Positions 25,456 to 40,400 of a stretch of DNA of 64,000 bases are shown in pieces. Below the pieces are notes generated by a model. It was not told the DNA's origin and did no database searches. It saw nothing but the letters and a program-made list of their open reading frames with translations. This DNA is from Paenibacillus xylanexedens (GTDB lineage: Bacteria > Bacillota > Bacilli > Paenibacillales > Paenibacillaceae): positions 6,820,001-6,884,000 of the forward strand of contig NZ_CP018620.1 of NCBI RefSeq assembly GCF_001908275.1. Direction: 5' to 3'. Numbering within the stretch: the first letter of the stretch is position 1; every line of letters starts with the position of its first letter. Both the position numbers and the translations under genes were made by a program.

Positions 25456-28400
25456 CTGCTGTTCCAATCGGCTAATCACTTCAGCCATCGCTTCAATAGT
25501 CGAGTACCGGAATACATCGCGCAGTGGCAGGTCCACGTGCAGCTCCTTGTGCACCTTGCTGACCAGCGTCGTCGCCCGCAGCGAGTGACCGCCAAGGTCG
25601 AAGAAGTTGTCCGTCACACCAATCGTAACTGACCCAAGCACGTCCTGCCAGATGGAGACCAGTTTCGTCTCCAGATCGGTGCGCGGCGCCAGGTATTCGC
25701 GCCCTGCACTTGCTCCCTCTTCCGGCGCCGGCAGCGCTTTCCGGTCGATTTTCCCGTTTGGTGTCAGTGGTAAATGCTCCAGCTCCACGAAGTACGATGG
25801 GATCATGTAACCCGGTAGCTCGCTGGAGATCGCTCGTTTCAGGTCGGCCGCCGTCAGATCGATATCCGTTGTGTAATATGCGCACAGCGCCTTTTGCCCG
25901 TTCGCATCACTTCGAACCAGCACCACCGCTTCGCGTATACCTACCACCCGCAGCAGCTGCGACTCAATCTCACCCGTTTCGATTCGGTAACCCCGGATTT
26001 TCGCCTGATTGTCGATCCGGCCGATGAAGTCCACGTTGCCATCCTCCATCCACCGCGCCAAATCTCCCGTGCGATATAACCGCTCACCCGCGGTGAAAGG
26101 GCTGTCTACAAACTTCTCTTCCGTCAGCTCTGGACGGTTCAAGTACCCCCGTGCTACGCCAACGCCGCCGATGACCAGCTCTCCCAGCACACCGACGGGT
26201 ACGGGATTCAGATGTGCATCCACGATGTAAAACTTCGCATTCAACCACGCTTTGCCAATCGGCACATGGCCTGTCTGCGGCAGTTTCGCCAACTCCTCGT
26301 CATAGAAACTGGAGTCAATTGCCGCTTCCGTCACGCCGTAGGCGTTAATGATGCGGAACGATGGGCCAAACCGGTCCTGCATGGTCCGGTAATCCGCCAC
26401 ACTGCAACTGTCCGAGCTTGTGATCAATAGCTTCATACCGCTTAACTCTAGCCCCTGCTCATGCACGTATTCCATAAACGGCACGATCAGTGCTGGTGTT
26501 GATTCAAAAATCGTCACTTGCTCCCGCTCTATCCAGTAGTGCAGACGAGACGGATCAATCCGATCGTCCTTCGGTACAATGACCATGGTACCGCCGTTGT
26601 ACAACGTCCGCGCAATGTCACCCACGAAAACATCAAACGAGAAGCTTGCGAGCTGCAGCAGTCGCACCGGGAACTGATCCAACCCGTATTCCCGTCGGTA
26701 GCCCGCTGCCGTGTTCACCAGGCTGCGATGCTCGATCATCACGCCTTTTGGCTTGCCCGTCGTTCCCGACGTGTAGATGACGTACGCCAGATCCTCCGGA
26801 CGGGCTTCATGGAAGCTGTCCATACCGACAACATAAACATCATCCACAACATCCAGATGGTTCCGATCCGCACCGTTCACAGCCCCCGTTAGCTTGCCGT
26901 TGACTGGATCGGGAGCACTGTTGGAGCCTTGGTCAAAGTCCATTGGCACATTGCTTCGTTCCTCGCTGTATGACGTTTCGTCGTCGAGATACAGCACCGT
27001 CGCCAGTGCCAGTTCCTCTTCACCGAGCCAGGCTTCGGCACGCTCTCGCAGCAGCGTTTGCGTCAGCAGCACCTTCGCTCCGCTGTCTTCCAGCATGAAC
27101 CGCACACGGTCCACCGGATAATCCGGGTCAAGCGGCACATACGCCCCGCCTGCTTTCCAGACGGCCATCACGGCCACCAACAGGTCCACCGAACGCTCAG
27201 CGAGAATGCCAACAATCTCCTCCCGACCGATGCCGCTTGCGCGCAGCGTGGCCGACAGACGGTTCGCCCGCTCGTTCAGCTCCACATACGTCAGTCGATC
27301 GTTTTCGTAAACGACAGCTTCAGCTTCCGGCGTGTGTTCCACCTGTTCCTCGAACAGTCGATGGAACGCTGCCATAGGAGCCTCTTCCGGTTGCGCAGGG
27401 TTAAACGCGCCGACAATTTCTTCTTTTTCCGCTAGTGTCAAAATATCCAACTCGGAAATCGTCGCTGAAGGGTTGCGGAGAATGGATTCAAGCAACTGCA
27501 AGTAGTGGGCAGCCAACTTCTCCACCGTTTCGGTTTTATATAGAGCCGTGGCGTATTCAAACAAATATTCCAAGCCGTCCTCAATCTCCGTAACGTCCAA
27601 GCTGAGATCAAATTTGGAAACAATTTCTTCGCTGGCATACGTCGATAGATTCAGTCCCGGAAGCTGAATTTCCACATTTTCTGTATTCTGCAAAGCAAAC
27701 ATCGTATCGAACAGTGGATGACGGCGTAGATCACGAGCCACGTTTACCTTATCCACCAGTTCCTCAAACGGATAATTCTGATGTTCAAAAGCACCCAGCG
27801 TTGTCTCCTTGATCTCCTTCAAGTAGTCAAGGAACGTTTTACCGGCAGCCGGGTAACTGCGGATGGCCAATGTATTAACGAACATCCCGATCAGCGGTTG
27901 AACGTCGCTATGATTTCTGCCCGCAATCGGAGTACCAACCACCATGTCTTCCTGACCTGAATATTTATGCAGAAGCACGTTATATGCCGCAAGCAGAACC
28001 ATGTAAAGCGTTGCGCCGTTTTCAGCTGCAAGCCGTTTCAGACCTTCGCTTTTCTCAATATTCATAAACAATTGCAGCGTGCGGCCCTCATAGCTCTGCA
28101 TAGCCGGGCGCGGATAGTCCGTCGGCATTTCCAGAACTGGCAGTTCTCCGCGGAACATGTCAATCCAGTAGGCTTCCTGCTTGGCAAGCTGCGTTTTCTG
28201 CTCGTCCGATTGCTGCCATACTGCATAATCTTTGTACTGAATGCGGAGTGGCTTGAGCGGCTCCCCGCTGTACAAGTGCACGAACTCTTCGATCAGTACG
28301 TCCATTGAAACGCCGTCCGATACGATATGATGTGTATCGAACATCAGGATGTGCCGGTCCGGCGCGAGTTCGGCAATGCCCACCCGCAGAAGTGGCGGCT

Positions 28401-31400
28401 TCGCTAGATCAAACGCACGAACGAATTGGCGCACCGTTTCTTCCGCCTGCTCCCCGCTGATCTGCACATATTCCACTTGGAAGGTGACTTCTTCGTAAAT
28501 CCGCTGAACCGCTTCGCCCTCAACCATCTCAAAGCCGGTACGCAGCGTTTCATGACGAGCTACAAGCCCGCGGAATGCTTCTTCAAACCGCTGCCGGTTG
28601 AGCTGCCCTTCGAGCAGCATAGCTCCTGGTATGTTGTAGCTCAGCTCGCCTCCTTCCAGCTGGTTCAAGATATAGAGACGTTTCTGCGCAGAAGAGAGCG
28701 GATAGTACTCGCTAGGTTCCGCAGCCGGAATAGCCATAAACGAGCCGATCTCCAAATGCTCCATAGCCACAGCCATTTCCTCAACTGTCGAGTAGCGGAA
28801 TACGTCGCGAAGCGGGAATTGGGCGCCCAGCTCCTTATGCATTTTGCTGACAAGTGTTGTCGCCCGCAGGGAGTGTCCTCCGAGGTCGAAGAAGTTGTCC
28901 GTTACGCCTACCGCCTTATCCCGAACAAGTACCTCCTGCCAAATGGCGGCCAGCTTCGCCTCCATTTCGGTGCGCGGCGCCACGTATTCGCGGCCTCCGC
29001 CTGCTCCCCCTTCCGGCGCTGGCAGCGCCTTCCGGTCAATTTTCCCATTCGGCGTTAGAGGCAATTGCTCCAGTTCGACGAAATACGACGGAATCATGTA
29101 TCCCGGTAGCTCGCTGGAGATCGCCCGTTTCAAATCTGCCGCCGTCAATCCTTCTTCCACTGTATAATAAGCGCACAACGCTTTCTGCCCTTCTTGATCT
29201 TCCCTGACAACAACGACCGCTTCCTTCACGCCACCAGCACTCAGCAGCTTTGCTTCGACTTCGCCCGTCTCGATCCGGTACCCCCGGATTTTCGCCTGGT
29301 TATCGATCCGGCCGATGAAGTCCACGTTGCCGTCCTCCATCCACCGCGCCAAATCTCCCGTGCGATACAACCGCTCACCAGCGGTGAAAGGACTGTCTAC
29401 AAACTTCTCTTCCGTCAGTTCTGGACGGTTCAAGTACCCGCGCGCCACACTGACTCCGCCGATAACCAATTCGCCCAACACACCGACCGGCACCGGGTTC
29501 AGGTACGCATCCACGATGTAGAACTTCGCATTCAACCACGCTTTTCCAATCGGCACATGGCCTGTCTGCGGCAGCTTCGCCAACTCCTCGTCATAGAAAC
29601 TGGAGTCAATTGCCGCTTCCGTCACGCCGTAGGCGTTGATGATGCGGAACAACGAGCCAAACCGCTCCTGCAAGGTCCGGTAATCCGCCACACTGCAGCT
29701 GTCCGAGCTTGTGATCAACAGCTCCATACCGCTTAATTCCAACCCCTGCTCATGCATATGCTCCATGAACGGTACGATCAGTGCTGGTGTTGATTCAAAG
29801 ATCGTCACTTGTTCCCGCTCTATCCAGTGGTGCAGGCGAGACGGATCAATCCGATCGTCCTTCGGTACAATGACCATGGTGCCTCCGTTATACAACGTGC
29901 GTGCGATATCACCCACGAACACGTCAAACGAGAAGCTGGCGAGTTGCAGTAGCCGGACTGGGAACTGATCCAACCGGTATTCCCGCCGGTAGCCCGCTGC
30001 CGTGTTCACCAAGCTGCGGTGCTCGATCATCACGCCTTTTGGCTTGCCCGTCGTTCCCGACGTGTAGATGACGTACGCCAGATCCTCCGGACGGGCTTCA
30101 TGGAAGCTGCCCATACCGACAACATCAACATCATTTGGGTGACTCTCATTACGGTCGTTCACAGCACCCGTCAGCTCGCCGGAGACCAGACCTGAAACCA
30201 TGCTGGAGCCGTGGCCGAAGACCATTGGTGCATTCGCTCGATCTTCGCTGTATGACGTTTCGTCATCGAGATACAGCACCGTCTCCAGTGCTAGTTCCTC
30301 TTCGCCGAGCCAGGATTCGGCACGCTCTCGCAGCAGCGTTTGTGTCAGCAGTACCTTCGCTCCGCTGTCTTCCAGCATGAACCGCACGCGGTCCGCCGGA
30401 TAATCCGGGTCAAGCGGTACATACGCCCCTCCCGCTTTCCAGACGGCCATCACGGCCACCAGCAAATCGACCGAACGCTCGGCGAGAATGCCAACGATGG
30501 TCTCCCGGCCTATTCCGCTTGCACATAGCGTGGTCGACAGGCGGTTCGCCCGCTCGTTCAGCTCCGCATACGTCAGCCGATCGTTCTCGTATACGATGGC
30601 CTCCGCTTCCGGCGTGCGTTCCGCCTGTTGCTCGAACAGTCGATGGAACGCGGCCACAGGAGCCACTTCCGGCTGCACCGGATTAAACACGCCGACAATT
30701 TCTTCTTTTTCCGCCGCCGTCAAAAGCTCTAACTCATGTACACGAACATTCGGATTAGCCGCAACCTGCTCCAATGCACGGGCAAAATGACCGTGGATCT
30801 GCCTGATGTCTTGCTCTCTGAATGTCAGTGCATTGTACGTAAACCGCAGCAAAATATGCTCTTCCGGAATGACGGTAATGTCCAGATCGTAGTTCGTTTG
30901 TTCCGGCGATTGGATATTAGCGATTTTCAGCGCTTCTTGTCCTCCGCCGACAACCTGCTCAATCTGTTCTTCCATCGGATAATTTTCAAAGACCATAATA
31001 TGGCTAATCAAATCACGCTTTTGCTCGCTCAGCGACTGAATTTCGAACAGTGGGAATGTTTCGTAAGCTCCCGATGTCAGCGCTTGATCCTGGGTTTTTC
31101 TCAAAATATCGGCTACCGTCTCCTCGGCTTTGCCTTGAATACGGACGGGGATCGTATTAATAAACAGACCGATCATGCTTTCGATACCCGGAATCTCCGC
31201 TGGACGCCCGGATACGACGGAGCCAAATACAACATCTTCGCTGTTGTTGTATACCTGCAGAACCAGTCCCCATACGGTCTGCATGAATGTATTAAGCGTC
31301 ACCTGATGCTGGCGCGCCACCCGCTCGATTTGCCCAGTCAGTTCCTTGCTGAGTTCCACATCGATTTCAGCCATTTCAAAAGTATGCTGTTTCAGCTGCG

Positions 31401-34400
31401 TTCTCTCCTGCGGCAGCTTGGTCTGCTGATCGTAACCCGCCAAATACTCCGACCAGTAACCCGAGGCTTTCGCTACATCTTGAGCTTCCAGCCATTCGAT
31501 ATATCGGGAGTACGAGGTAACCGGAGGAAGCTCCAGCGTCCGCTGCTCCTGGAACGCGAAGTAGGTGTCGAACACTTCCTTGATCATTAAGGACATGCAC
31601 CAGCCGTCCAACAAAATGTGATGGTGACTCCAGATCACTTGGTAGGACTCGTCGCCCGTACGCAAAACTGTAACGCGCATCAGAGAGCCTTGAGCCAAAT
31701 CGAACTTGTTCGCTTTATCCGCGCTGACAAAATCGGCTATCGTCTTCTCCGGGTCTTCATCGCTTACCAAGCGAATATCTTCAAAGTACACTTCACACTT
31801 CCGCTCGAGGAATACCACTTGAATCGGCTCGTCTCTCCAGCCGGTAATAAAATTGGTCCGCAGCGCCTCATTTCGCTGTACCAGCGTATCCAATCCGCGG
31901 GTGAAGGCTTCCACATTTAGGCTTCCATACAGATCGAAGGTCACCTGTTCGAAGTAGGCTTCCGAATCGGCATCCAGCAAGCTGTGGAACAACATCCCTT
32001 TTTGCAGCGGAGTCAGGGTGTATACATTCTCCAGTTCGCCGAGTGCCGCCGTATGTTCGGACAGCCGCTCCAGTTCCTCCACCGTCACATCTGGAAGCAA
32101 TACGTCACTAGGCGTAAGTTCCGGCCGCTCTTTCGATACGCAATGGCTGATGACTTCACGCAAGCTCGATTGAAGCAGGGTGCCCAAGCGCTCAACCGTC
32201 TCCCGTTGATACTGGGTTTCCCCATAACGGATCGTAAGTTCCAACACGCCTTCCGACACCATACCGTTGATATCGAGGACATAATCCATCACAGCATTCG
32301 GGCTTGAATCGGACCCCGGGCTGAACGGAGACGGCTGCGAGCCACTACTTTCGTAATCCTGGTCGAATTGACCCAAATAGTTAAAGCTGATCTCCGGCTC
32401 CAAAGCAAAGCGCTCGCCGTCATGCGGCGCCGACAAATAACGCAGGATGCCGTAGCCAATTCCTTTGTTCGGAATGCGGCGCAAGTTTTCTTTCACCTGT
32501 TTCACCTGATGACCGAGCGCCTGGACGTGACCCGGCTCCAGAACGACAGGGAATTGGCTTGTAAACCAGCCTACCGTGCGTGTAATGTCCACATCTGGCA
32601 AAAGTTCTTCCCGACCGTGGCCTTCAAGATTCACCAGCACGCGTTCCCGACCGCTCCAAGCTTGTACAGCGAGGCCAAGCGCGGCAAGCAGCAAATCGTT
32701 CATTTCCGTATGGTAAGCACGGTGTGCCTGCTTCAGCAGCTGTTCGGTTTCCTCCGCCGTCCAGCGGACGGTCACGAGCCTGCTGTCCTTCAGTTTGGAT
32801 GTGCCTTGTTCAAAATCTTTCGGAAGCGGCTCATAGGTCAATTGCTCGATATGCTGCCAATACGCTCTCTCGCTTTCCATCGCCGGACCGTTTGCATAAT
32901 CAGCGAGCTGTTTCGCCCACGTTTGGAATGAATCCGTTTTGAGCGGCAGACGGATCAGCTGCCCTTGCAGCGCCTGCTCATAGCCGGCAGCAAAATCCTC
33001 GAGCAGAATCCGCCAGGATACGCCGTCTACGACCAAGTGGTGTATCGCGATCAGCAGATGATCTCCATCTGCACAGCGGAACAAGCCGAGCTTCAGCAAA
33101 GGCCCTGTCTGCAGGTTAATGCTGCGCTGAAGCTCGTTCGCCTTGGCTTCGATCTCCTGCGCGCAGTCCTTCATTTTGCGTAAATCGATCACTTCCAGGC
33201 TGTAGAGCTCGCCGTCACTTTCCTCGATGGCCCGGTTCCATGCCGCATACCCGCTCTCGGTCCGGCTGAAGACGAGGCGCAGCGCATCGTGATGCTCGGC
33301 CAGCTTCCGCACGGCCTGACGAAGCGCCGCTTCGTCATAGCCTTCCTCCCGGTACAGCATCACCGCCTGGTTAAAGTGGTGCAGCTCGGCGAACGACTGC
33401 TCGAAGAACCAGCGCTGAATCGGCGTCAGCCCCGACTCTCCCGTAGCTGCCGCCTGATCGGCGCGTCTTAAGACCGACTGGAGATACGGGCTTAATTCCG
33501 CTACGGTCGGATATTTGAACAAATGCTTAATTTCCAGCTTGTACCCGGCCTGGTGTAGCCTGGACGACACCTGGATCGATTTAATTGAATCCCCGCCGAG
33601 CTCGAAGAAATTGTCCATCACGCCGATCGGACGACCCGTTAGTAGCACCTTTTGCCACACCGCAACCAACGTATGCTCCGCCGCCGTCCGGGGCGCCACG
33701 TATTCCGTTCCAACGAGCATACTGCTTTCCGGTGCGGGCAGCGCCTTGCGGTCGAGCTTCCCGCTGTGTGTGAGTGGCATCCGCTCCAGCTGCACGAAGT
33801 AGGACGGAATCATGTACGCAGGCAGATCCTCCGCCAGCGCGCTTCGCAGCTCGCTCCCCGCAAGCGGCTTGTCCGCCACGAAATACGCGCAGAGCTGCTT
33901 CTGACCGGCTTCGTCCTCTCTGGCGATGACAACCCCCTCTTGTACGGACGCCGCTTTCAGGACCTGCGCCTCCACCTCGCCGAGTTCGATCCGGTACCCG
34001 CGGATTTTCACCTGATGGTCGATCCGGCCCATATACTCGATGTTGCCGTCCGGCAGCCATCTGGCCAGATCGCCCGTCCGGTACATCCGCCCGCCCGGCG
34101 CAAACGGACACTCTACGAATTTCTCCGCGGTCAGCTCGGGACGGTTCAAGTAGCCTCTAGCCAGACCTTCGCCCGCGATGCACAGCTCGCCCGGCACGCC
34201 GACAGGCTGCAGCGCTGTCGTCCCTTCCTTGACAATATGCAGCCTGATGTTCGAGATCGGCTTGCCGATCGGCACCGATACATACGCCTCTTCCGGTCCG
34301 CAATCGTAGTACGAGACATCAACCGTCGCTTCCGTAGGCCCATAAAGGTTGATCAGCTGCGCTTGATTCACGGATGACGAAATCCACTGCCAGAACCGGC

Positions 34401-37400
34401 TCACATGCGATGTCGCCAGCGCTTCCCCGCTTGCAAACACCCGTTTCAGCGAAGACAGCTTGTTACCCAGATCTTCGCTTGGCTGACGCTCGACATATTC
34501 GAGGAAGGCGTGCAGCATCGACGGCACAAAGTGCATCGTGGTGACGGATTGCCGTTCGATCGTGTCCAGAATCGTCTCGGGATTCTTCTCTCCGCCCGGC
34601 GGCAGCAAGCAAACTTTGGCCCCCGTCCAAGCCCACCAAAACAGCTCCCACACGGAAACGTCGAAGGTGATCGCCGTCTTTTGCAGAATCGTATCCCTGG
34701 AGTCGATCGGGTATGCATTCTGCATCCACAGCAGCCGGTTGATCACCGGACGGTGCTCCACCATGACGCCTTTGGGCTTGCCTGTCGAGCCCGATGTGTA
34801 AATGACGTAGGCCAGATGCTCCGGTCCGCTGGCCAGCTCCAGATTCGAGCCGTCTTCGTCATACGCGGATGGATCGTTCAGATCGACGAGCGATAGACCA
34901 CCAAGTGGCTCGGTCCCAGCAAATGACGCGCTTTCCCGCAAATGGCTCTGAATCAGCAGCAACCTAGCGCACGAATCTTCGAGCATGTAGCGGATACGCT
35001 CCTGCGGGAATTGCGGGTCGATCGGCACGTAGGCGCCCCCGGCCTTCAAGATCGCATAGATGCCGACAATCATCTCCAGCGAGCGCTCGGCCATGATCGC
35101 GATCGGCTGATCAGCCTGCGCGCCAGAGGCACGCAAGGATCGCGCCAGCCGGTTCGCCCGCTCGTTCAACTCCCGGTAAGTCAGGCGGCTGTCCTCATAG
35201 ACAACGGCCACCTGCTCCGGCGTTCGCTCTGCTTGCTCCTCGAACAGCTCGTGGATCGTTCTCTCTCTCCACGACTCATCCGCTTCCAAGCCTGGACCCT
35301 CTGAGGCGGATTGCTTCGCCAGAGCCGAAGACGACACGGCAAACCCGACCAGCAAATCATGCTTTTCGCTGTCCTTCAAGATATTCAAATCCGAGATCAT
35401 CGCACCCGGCTGAGCCAGGATCGATGCCAAAAGCTGCTCGTAATGACCCGCCAGCCGTACCATCGTTTCCTGTCTAAACAACGAGGTAGCGTACTCGATC
35501 TTGCAAACCAACTCGTTACCCTCTTCCACGATATCCAGGCTAAGATCAAACTTTGCTCTCTTTTCCTCGATGTCAAACAGCGACCATTGCAAGCCTTCCA
35601 GGGCTAAATCCAGGCTTTCGTGCTTTTGCAAAGAAAACATGGTGTCAAACAGCGGATTCCGGCTTAAATTCCGGCTCACCTGAAGAGCTTCCACCAGCTC
35701 CTCGAACGGATAGTCCTGGTGCTCGTAGGCTCCAAGCGTCGTTTCCTTCACATCCTGCAAGTAATCCAGGAACGTCTGCTCTGCCGTCGGACCCAAGCGA
35801 AGGGCCAGCGTATTGACAAACATGCCGATAATCGGTTGCAGGTCGGCGTGAGAACGAGCGGCAATCGGAGTGCCGACTACGATATCTTCTTGTCCCGCGT
35901 ATTTATGAAGCAATACGGAGTAGCAAGCCAGCAGAAGCATGTACAGCGTCGCCCCCGAATCTCCGGCAAGCCGTTTTAGAGCTTCGCTTTTCTCCGCATC
36001 CAGCGCAAACGTGAGCGTTTGACCGTCAAACTGCCGGACGGCTGGACGGGAGTAGTCAAGAGGCAGCTCAAGAACCGGAAGCTCGGAGCTGAATACCCCG
36101 CGCCAGTATTCCTCCTGCCGTTTGATACGCTGACATTGCTCGTCGGATTGCTGCCAAACGGCGTAATCCTTGTATTGAATCCGCAGCTCTGGCAATTCTT
36201 CCCCATTGTAAAGCCCCACAAATTCGCGTAGTAGCACGTCCATGGAAAGACCGTCGGAACCAATATGATGCATATCCAGCGCAAGCAGGAATTTCTCTTT
36301 CTCAAGTATGATCAGCAGGGCGCGCAGCAAAGGCGGCTGGGTCAAGTCAAAAGGCTGAATGAAGCCTTCCAGAATGGCCGCGACCTGATCTTTGCTTGCT
36401 TGAAGCTTCTCGACCTTGAAATCTACGAGCGGATGAATACGCTGAACTGGCTCTCCATTCACGATTTCAAAACCAGTGCGCAGCATATCGTGCCGGGCCA
36501 CCAAAGTAGTCAGCGCCTTTTCCACTTTGGCCTCGTTCAAAGTCCCTTTCAATTGCAAGGCGCTCGGAATGTTGTAATTCAGCTCCGAGCTATCTAGCTG
36601 GTGCAGGACATACAGCCTTTTTTGCGCAGAGGAAACTGGATAGTACGCTTTCTCTTCCGCTTTTGGAATCGAGCTGTGCTGCGATTCTTTCAAGCTGGCA
36701 ATAGCCTCTGCCATCGATTCTACCGTCATATAGCGGAACACATCGCGCAGCGGAAGTTCAACGTTCATTTCCTTCCGAATCTTGCTGACAAGGTTTGTCG
36801 CCCGCAAGGAATGCCCTCCGAGCTCAAAGAAATTGTCCAGGACTCCAATGCCGGAGTTGCCCAGCACTTCCTCCCAGATCTTCACAAGCTGGGACTCCGT
36901 AAGGTTACGAGGGGCTACGTATTCGACGCCCGTTTGCAGGCTACCTTGCGGCTCCGGCAGCGCTTTGCGGTCCACTTTGCCGTTGGACGTCAGCGGCATG
37001 CGCTCCAGCTGCACGAAATACGACGGGATCATGTATCCCGGCATTCCCTGTGCCAGCGAGGTTCTCATTTCGCTGACTGTCAGCGTCCGGTCTGCAACAA
37101 AGTAGGCAACAAGTGCCTTCTCTCCCTCGTTGTCCTGACGGGCGAGCACCACCGCTTCTTCCACGCCCTCCACGTTCAGAAGTTGCGTCTCGATTTCGTC
37201 CAGCTCGATCCGGTACCCGCGGATTTTGACCTGATGGTCGATCCGGCCGAGGTATTCAATGTTGCCGTCCGGCAGCCAGGCCGCCAAGTCGCCTGAGCGA
37301 TAAAGTTTTTCCCCCTCCGCAAATGGGGAATCAACGAACTTTTCCGCCGTCAAATCCGGTCGATTCAGGTATCCTCTTGCCAGGCCTTCACCGGCCACGT

Positions 37401-40400
37401 ACATTTCGCCTGCTACGCCGATCGGAACAGGACGACGGTTTTCATCCAGAACATACACGCTCAGCGTCGGGATCGGCTTGCCGATATTACTCTTTGCCGC
37501 CTCCATCTCGATCCATGTAATTTCCTTATACGTCACGTGAACCGTCGTCTCGGTAATACCGTACATATTGATCAGCTTTGTCTCCGGGTACTTCGTCTTG
37601 AAACCCTTGAGCAACAGCGGGCTGAGTGCTTCGCCGCCGAAGATGACGTTGCGAATCCGCAGATTGTACGGATGGTCCGCTAAAACCTCACGCAGCAGTT
37701 GGTAGAAATATGTTGGCGTCTGGTTCAAAATCGTGACCCGTTCGCGGCTCAGCAGTGCCAAGAACTCGGCTGGATTTTTCGCCGTAAGTGGCGGTACGAT
37801 AACCAGCTTTCCTCCATTCAGAAGTGCTCCGTACATCTCCCAGACGGAGAAATCGAAGCAGAACGAGTGGAATAACGTCCACGTGTCGGACGGCCCAAAG
37901 TCGAACAGGTTCTTGTCGTTGAACAAAAGGCGCACGACGTTTTTATGCTCAATCAACGTGCCTTTGGGTTTGCCGGTCGTTCCCGATGTGTAGATGACAT
38001 AAGCCAAGTTACCCGGGCCAGAAATTGGTTCCAGATTCGAAGCGTCCAGTGCATCAGCGGAGCCCGCCCCTTTGTCGCCCCAAACGAAATCGTCCAATTC
38101 AAGGCGCGTTCCTGCGAAGTCGGTCTTCTCATGCAAATGCTTTTGAATCAGCAATAACGGTGCGCCCGAATCCTCAATCATGAAGCGGATGCGTTCCTCC
38201 GGGTAGTCGGGATCGACAGGCACGTAGGCTCCGCCCGCTTTGAGAATCGCCAGAATGCCGACAACCATATCAAGTGAACGTTCGGCCAGAATCGCTACCA
38301 ACTGATCCGCTTCGACTCCTGTCTCCCGCAGCTTACGCGCAAGGCGGTTGGATCGCTCGTTCAGTTCATGGTAGCTCAGCTGCCGCTCATTCATGACGGC
38401 GGCCACGTTATCCGGGTAAAGCTTCGCCTGCTCTTCGAACAAGCCATGAATCGTCTGCTGACGCGGGTAGTCTGCATCCGAATCATTAAAACCGCGCACC
38501 AGTTCACGGATTTCCTGCTCGGTTAGCATTTCCAGCGAAGCAATATCCCCTTCCGGCGCTGCTGCGATAGTTTCGAGTAGGTTGTCATAATGTCTGGCGA
38601 ACCGCTCCGCAGTCTCCTGTTTATACAGAGCCGTAGCGTACTCCAACCGGCATTCGAGCTGGCCATCCAGTTCCGAAATGTCCAGAAGCAGCTCGAACTT
38701 AGACGTTCGGTTTTCCAACGGATAAAACGATTGCTCCAGCCCCTCGATGACAATTTGCTCATTCTCCGTATTTTGCAGGGAGAAGAACGTATCAAAGATC
38801 GGATTCCGGCCGGTCGCGCGCGGAATATGAAGACTTTCCACCAAATCTTCGAACAAATAATTTTGGTGTTCAAAAGCCCCGAGTGTGATTTCCTTCATTT
38901 CTTCCAGGTACTTAAGGTACGGCTTGGAACGCTCCGGATGGCTGCGAATGGCAAGCGTGTTGATAAACATACCTACGATTGGCTGCACTTCTTCTTGCGT
39001 TCTTCCGGCAATCGGCGTTCCCACGATCAGTTCTTCCTGACCCGAATATTTATGCATAAGGATCGAGTAAGCAGACAACAGCACCATGTACAGGGTCGTG
39101 CCCGTCCGTGCGGCCAGTTCTTTCAGCTTTTCCGTCCGTTCATTCCCAATATCAAACTTCACGGTCCGGCCGTCAAAACTTTGCACCGCAGGCCGCGGGA
39201 AGTCCGTCGGAAGTTCCAATACAGGCAGCTCGCCCGACAGCTGTTCCAGCCAATACTCCTTCTGCGGCTGGATCAACTGCCCGTAGGCTTCGGAATGCTG
39301 CCAAACGGCATAATCTTTGTATTGAATACGCAACGGAGCCAGCTCCTCACCACGATACAGGCGGCTGAACTCGTCGAAAAGCAATGCTGTCGAGATGCCA
39401 TCCGAGACGATGTGATGCATATCGAACAACAGGATGTGGCGATCCTCGGCGACTTCGATCAGGCCGATGCGAAGAAGTGGCGGCTTAGTCAGATCAAACG
39501 GGTGATAGTATGCTTCCACCACATGGTCCACTTCTCCCTCGCTCGCCTGGAAATAGTCTACAGCAAACTCCACCTCGTCATAGATGCGCTGCACAAGCTC
39601 GCCTTGAACCTGCTCGATCCCGGTACGCAGCGTCTCATGGCGCTGAATCAACGCCCGGAATGCGTACTCTACGCGCGTGCGGTCCAGCTTGCCTTCGAGA
39701 AGAAGCGCCGCCGACATATTGTAGCTACGCTCGGCCGCGTCAAGCTGGCGCAGGACGTACAGACGCTTTTGCTCGGATGAAACCGGATAGTACTCGGTCT
39801 CTGCCGCCTTTGTAATCTCATAGGTTTCCTGCTGCTTTAAACCGCTAATTCTTTGGGCAAGCTGTTCGATCGTGGTGTAGCGGAAAACGTCCCGCAGCGG
39901 AACTTCGACTTGTAGCTCTTTTCGAATCTTGGAAACAAGCGCGGAGGCCCGCAAGGAATGACCACCCAGGTCAAAGAAATCGTCTTGGACTCCAACTCGT
40001 GCAATACCCAGCACCTGCTGCCAAATAAGAGCAAGTCTTGTTTCCAGCGTTGTGCGAGGAGCCACATACTCACGGCCGGCTTCTATCTCTCCGGTCGGCT
40101 CAGGTAGCGCTTTACGGTCAATCTTGCCGTTCGGTGTGAGCGGAAGCTGATCAAGAGACACCAACCGGGCCGGAACCATATGCGCAGGCAGCTCTTGTTT
40201 CAATTGGGACAGCAGATCGCTCAGTTGCAAGGAAACATCCCCCGCCACGTAACCGCACAAATACTTTTGCCCCTGCTCATCCGTACGGTCAGTCACCACA
40301 GCCTGCTTGACCCCCGGGAAACTGAGCAGGGCCGTTTCAATTTCGCCGAGTTCGATCCGGAACCCGCGAATTTTCACCTGATAGTCGATCCGGCCGATGA

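Noticed and set aside
30121..30132. Short direct repeats as a possible CRISPR or mobile-element trace
   Set aside because: They are in-frame hexanucleotide slippage units inside an A-domain loop; no spacers, transposase or terminal inverted repeats occur in the window.
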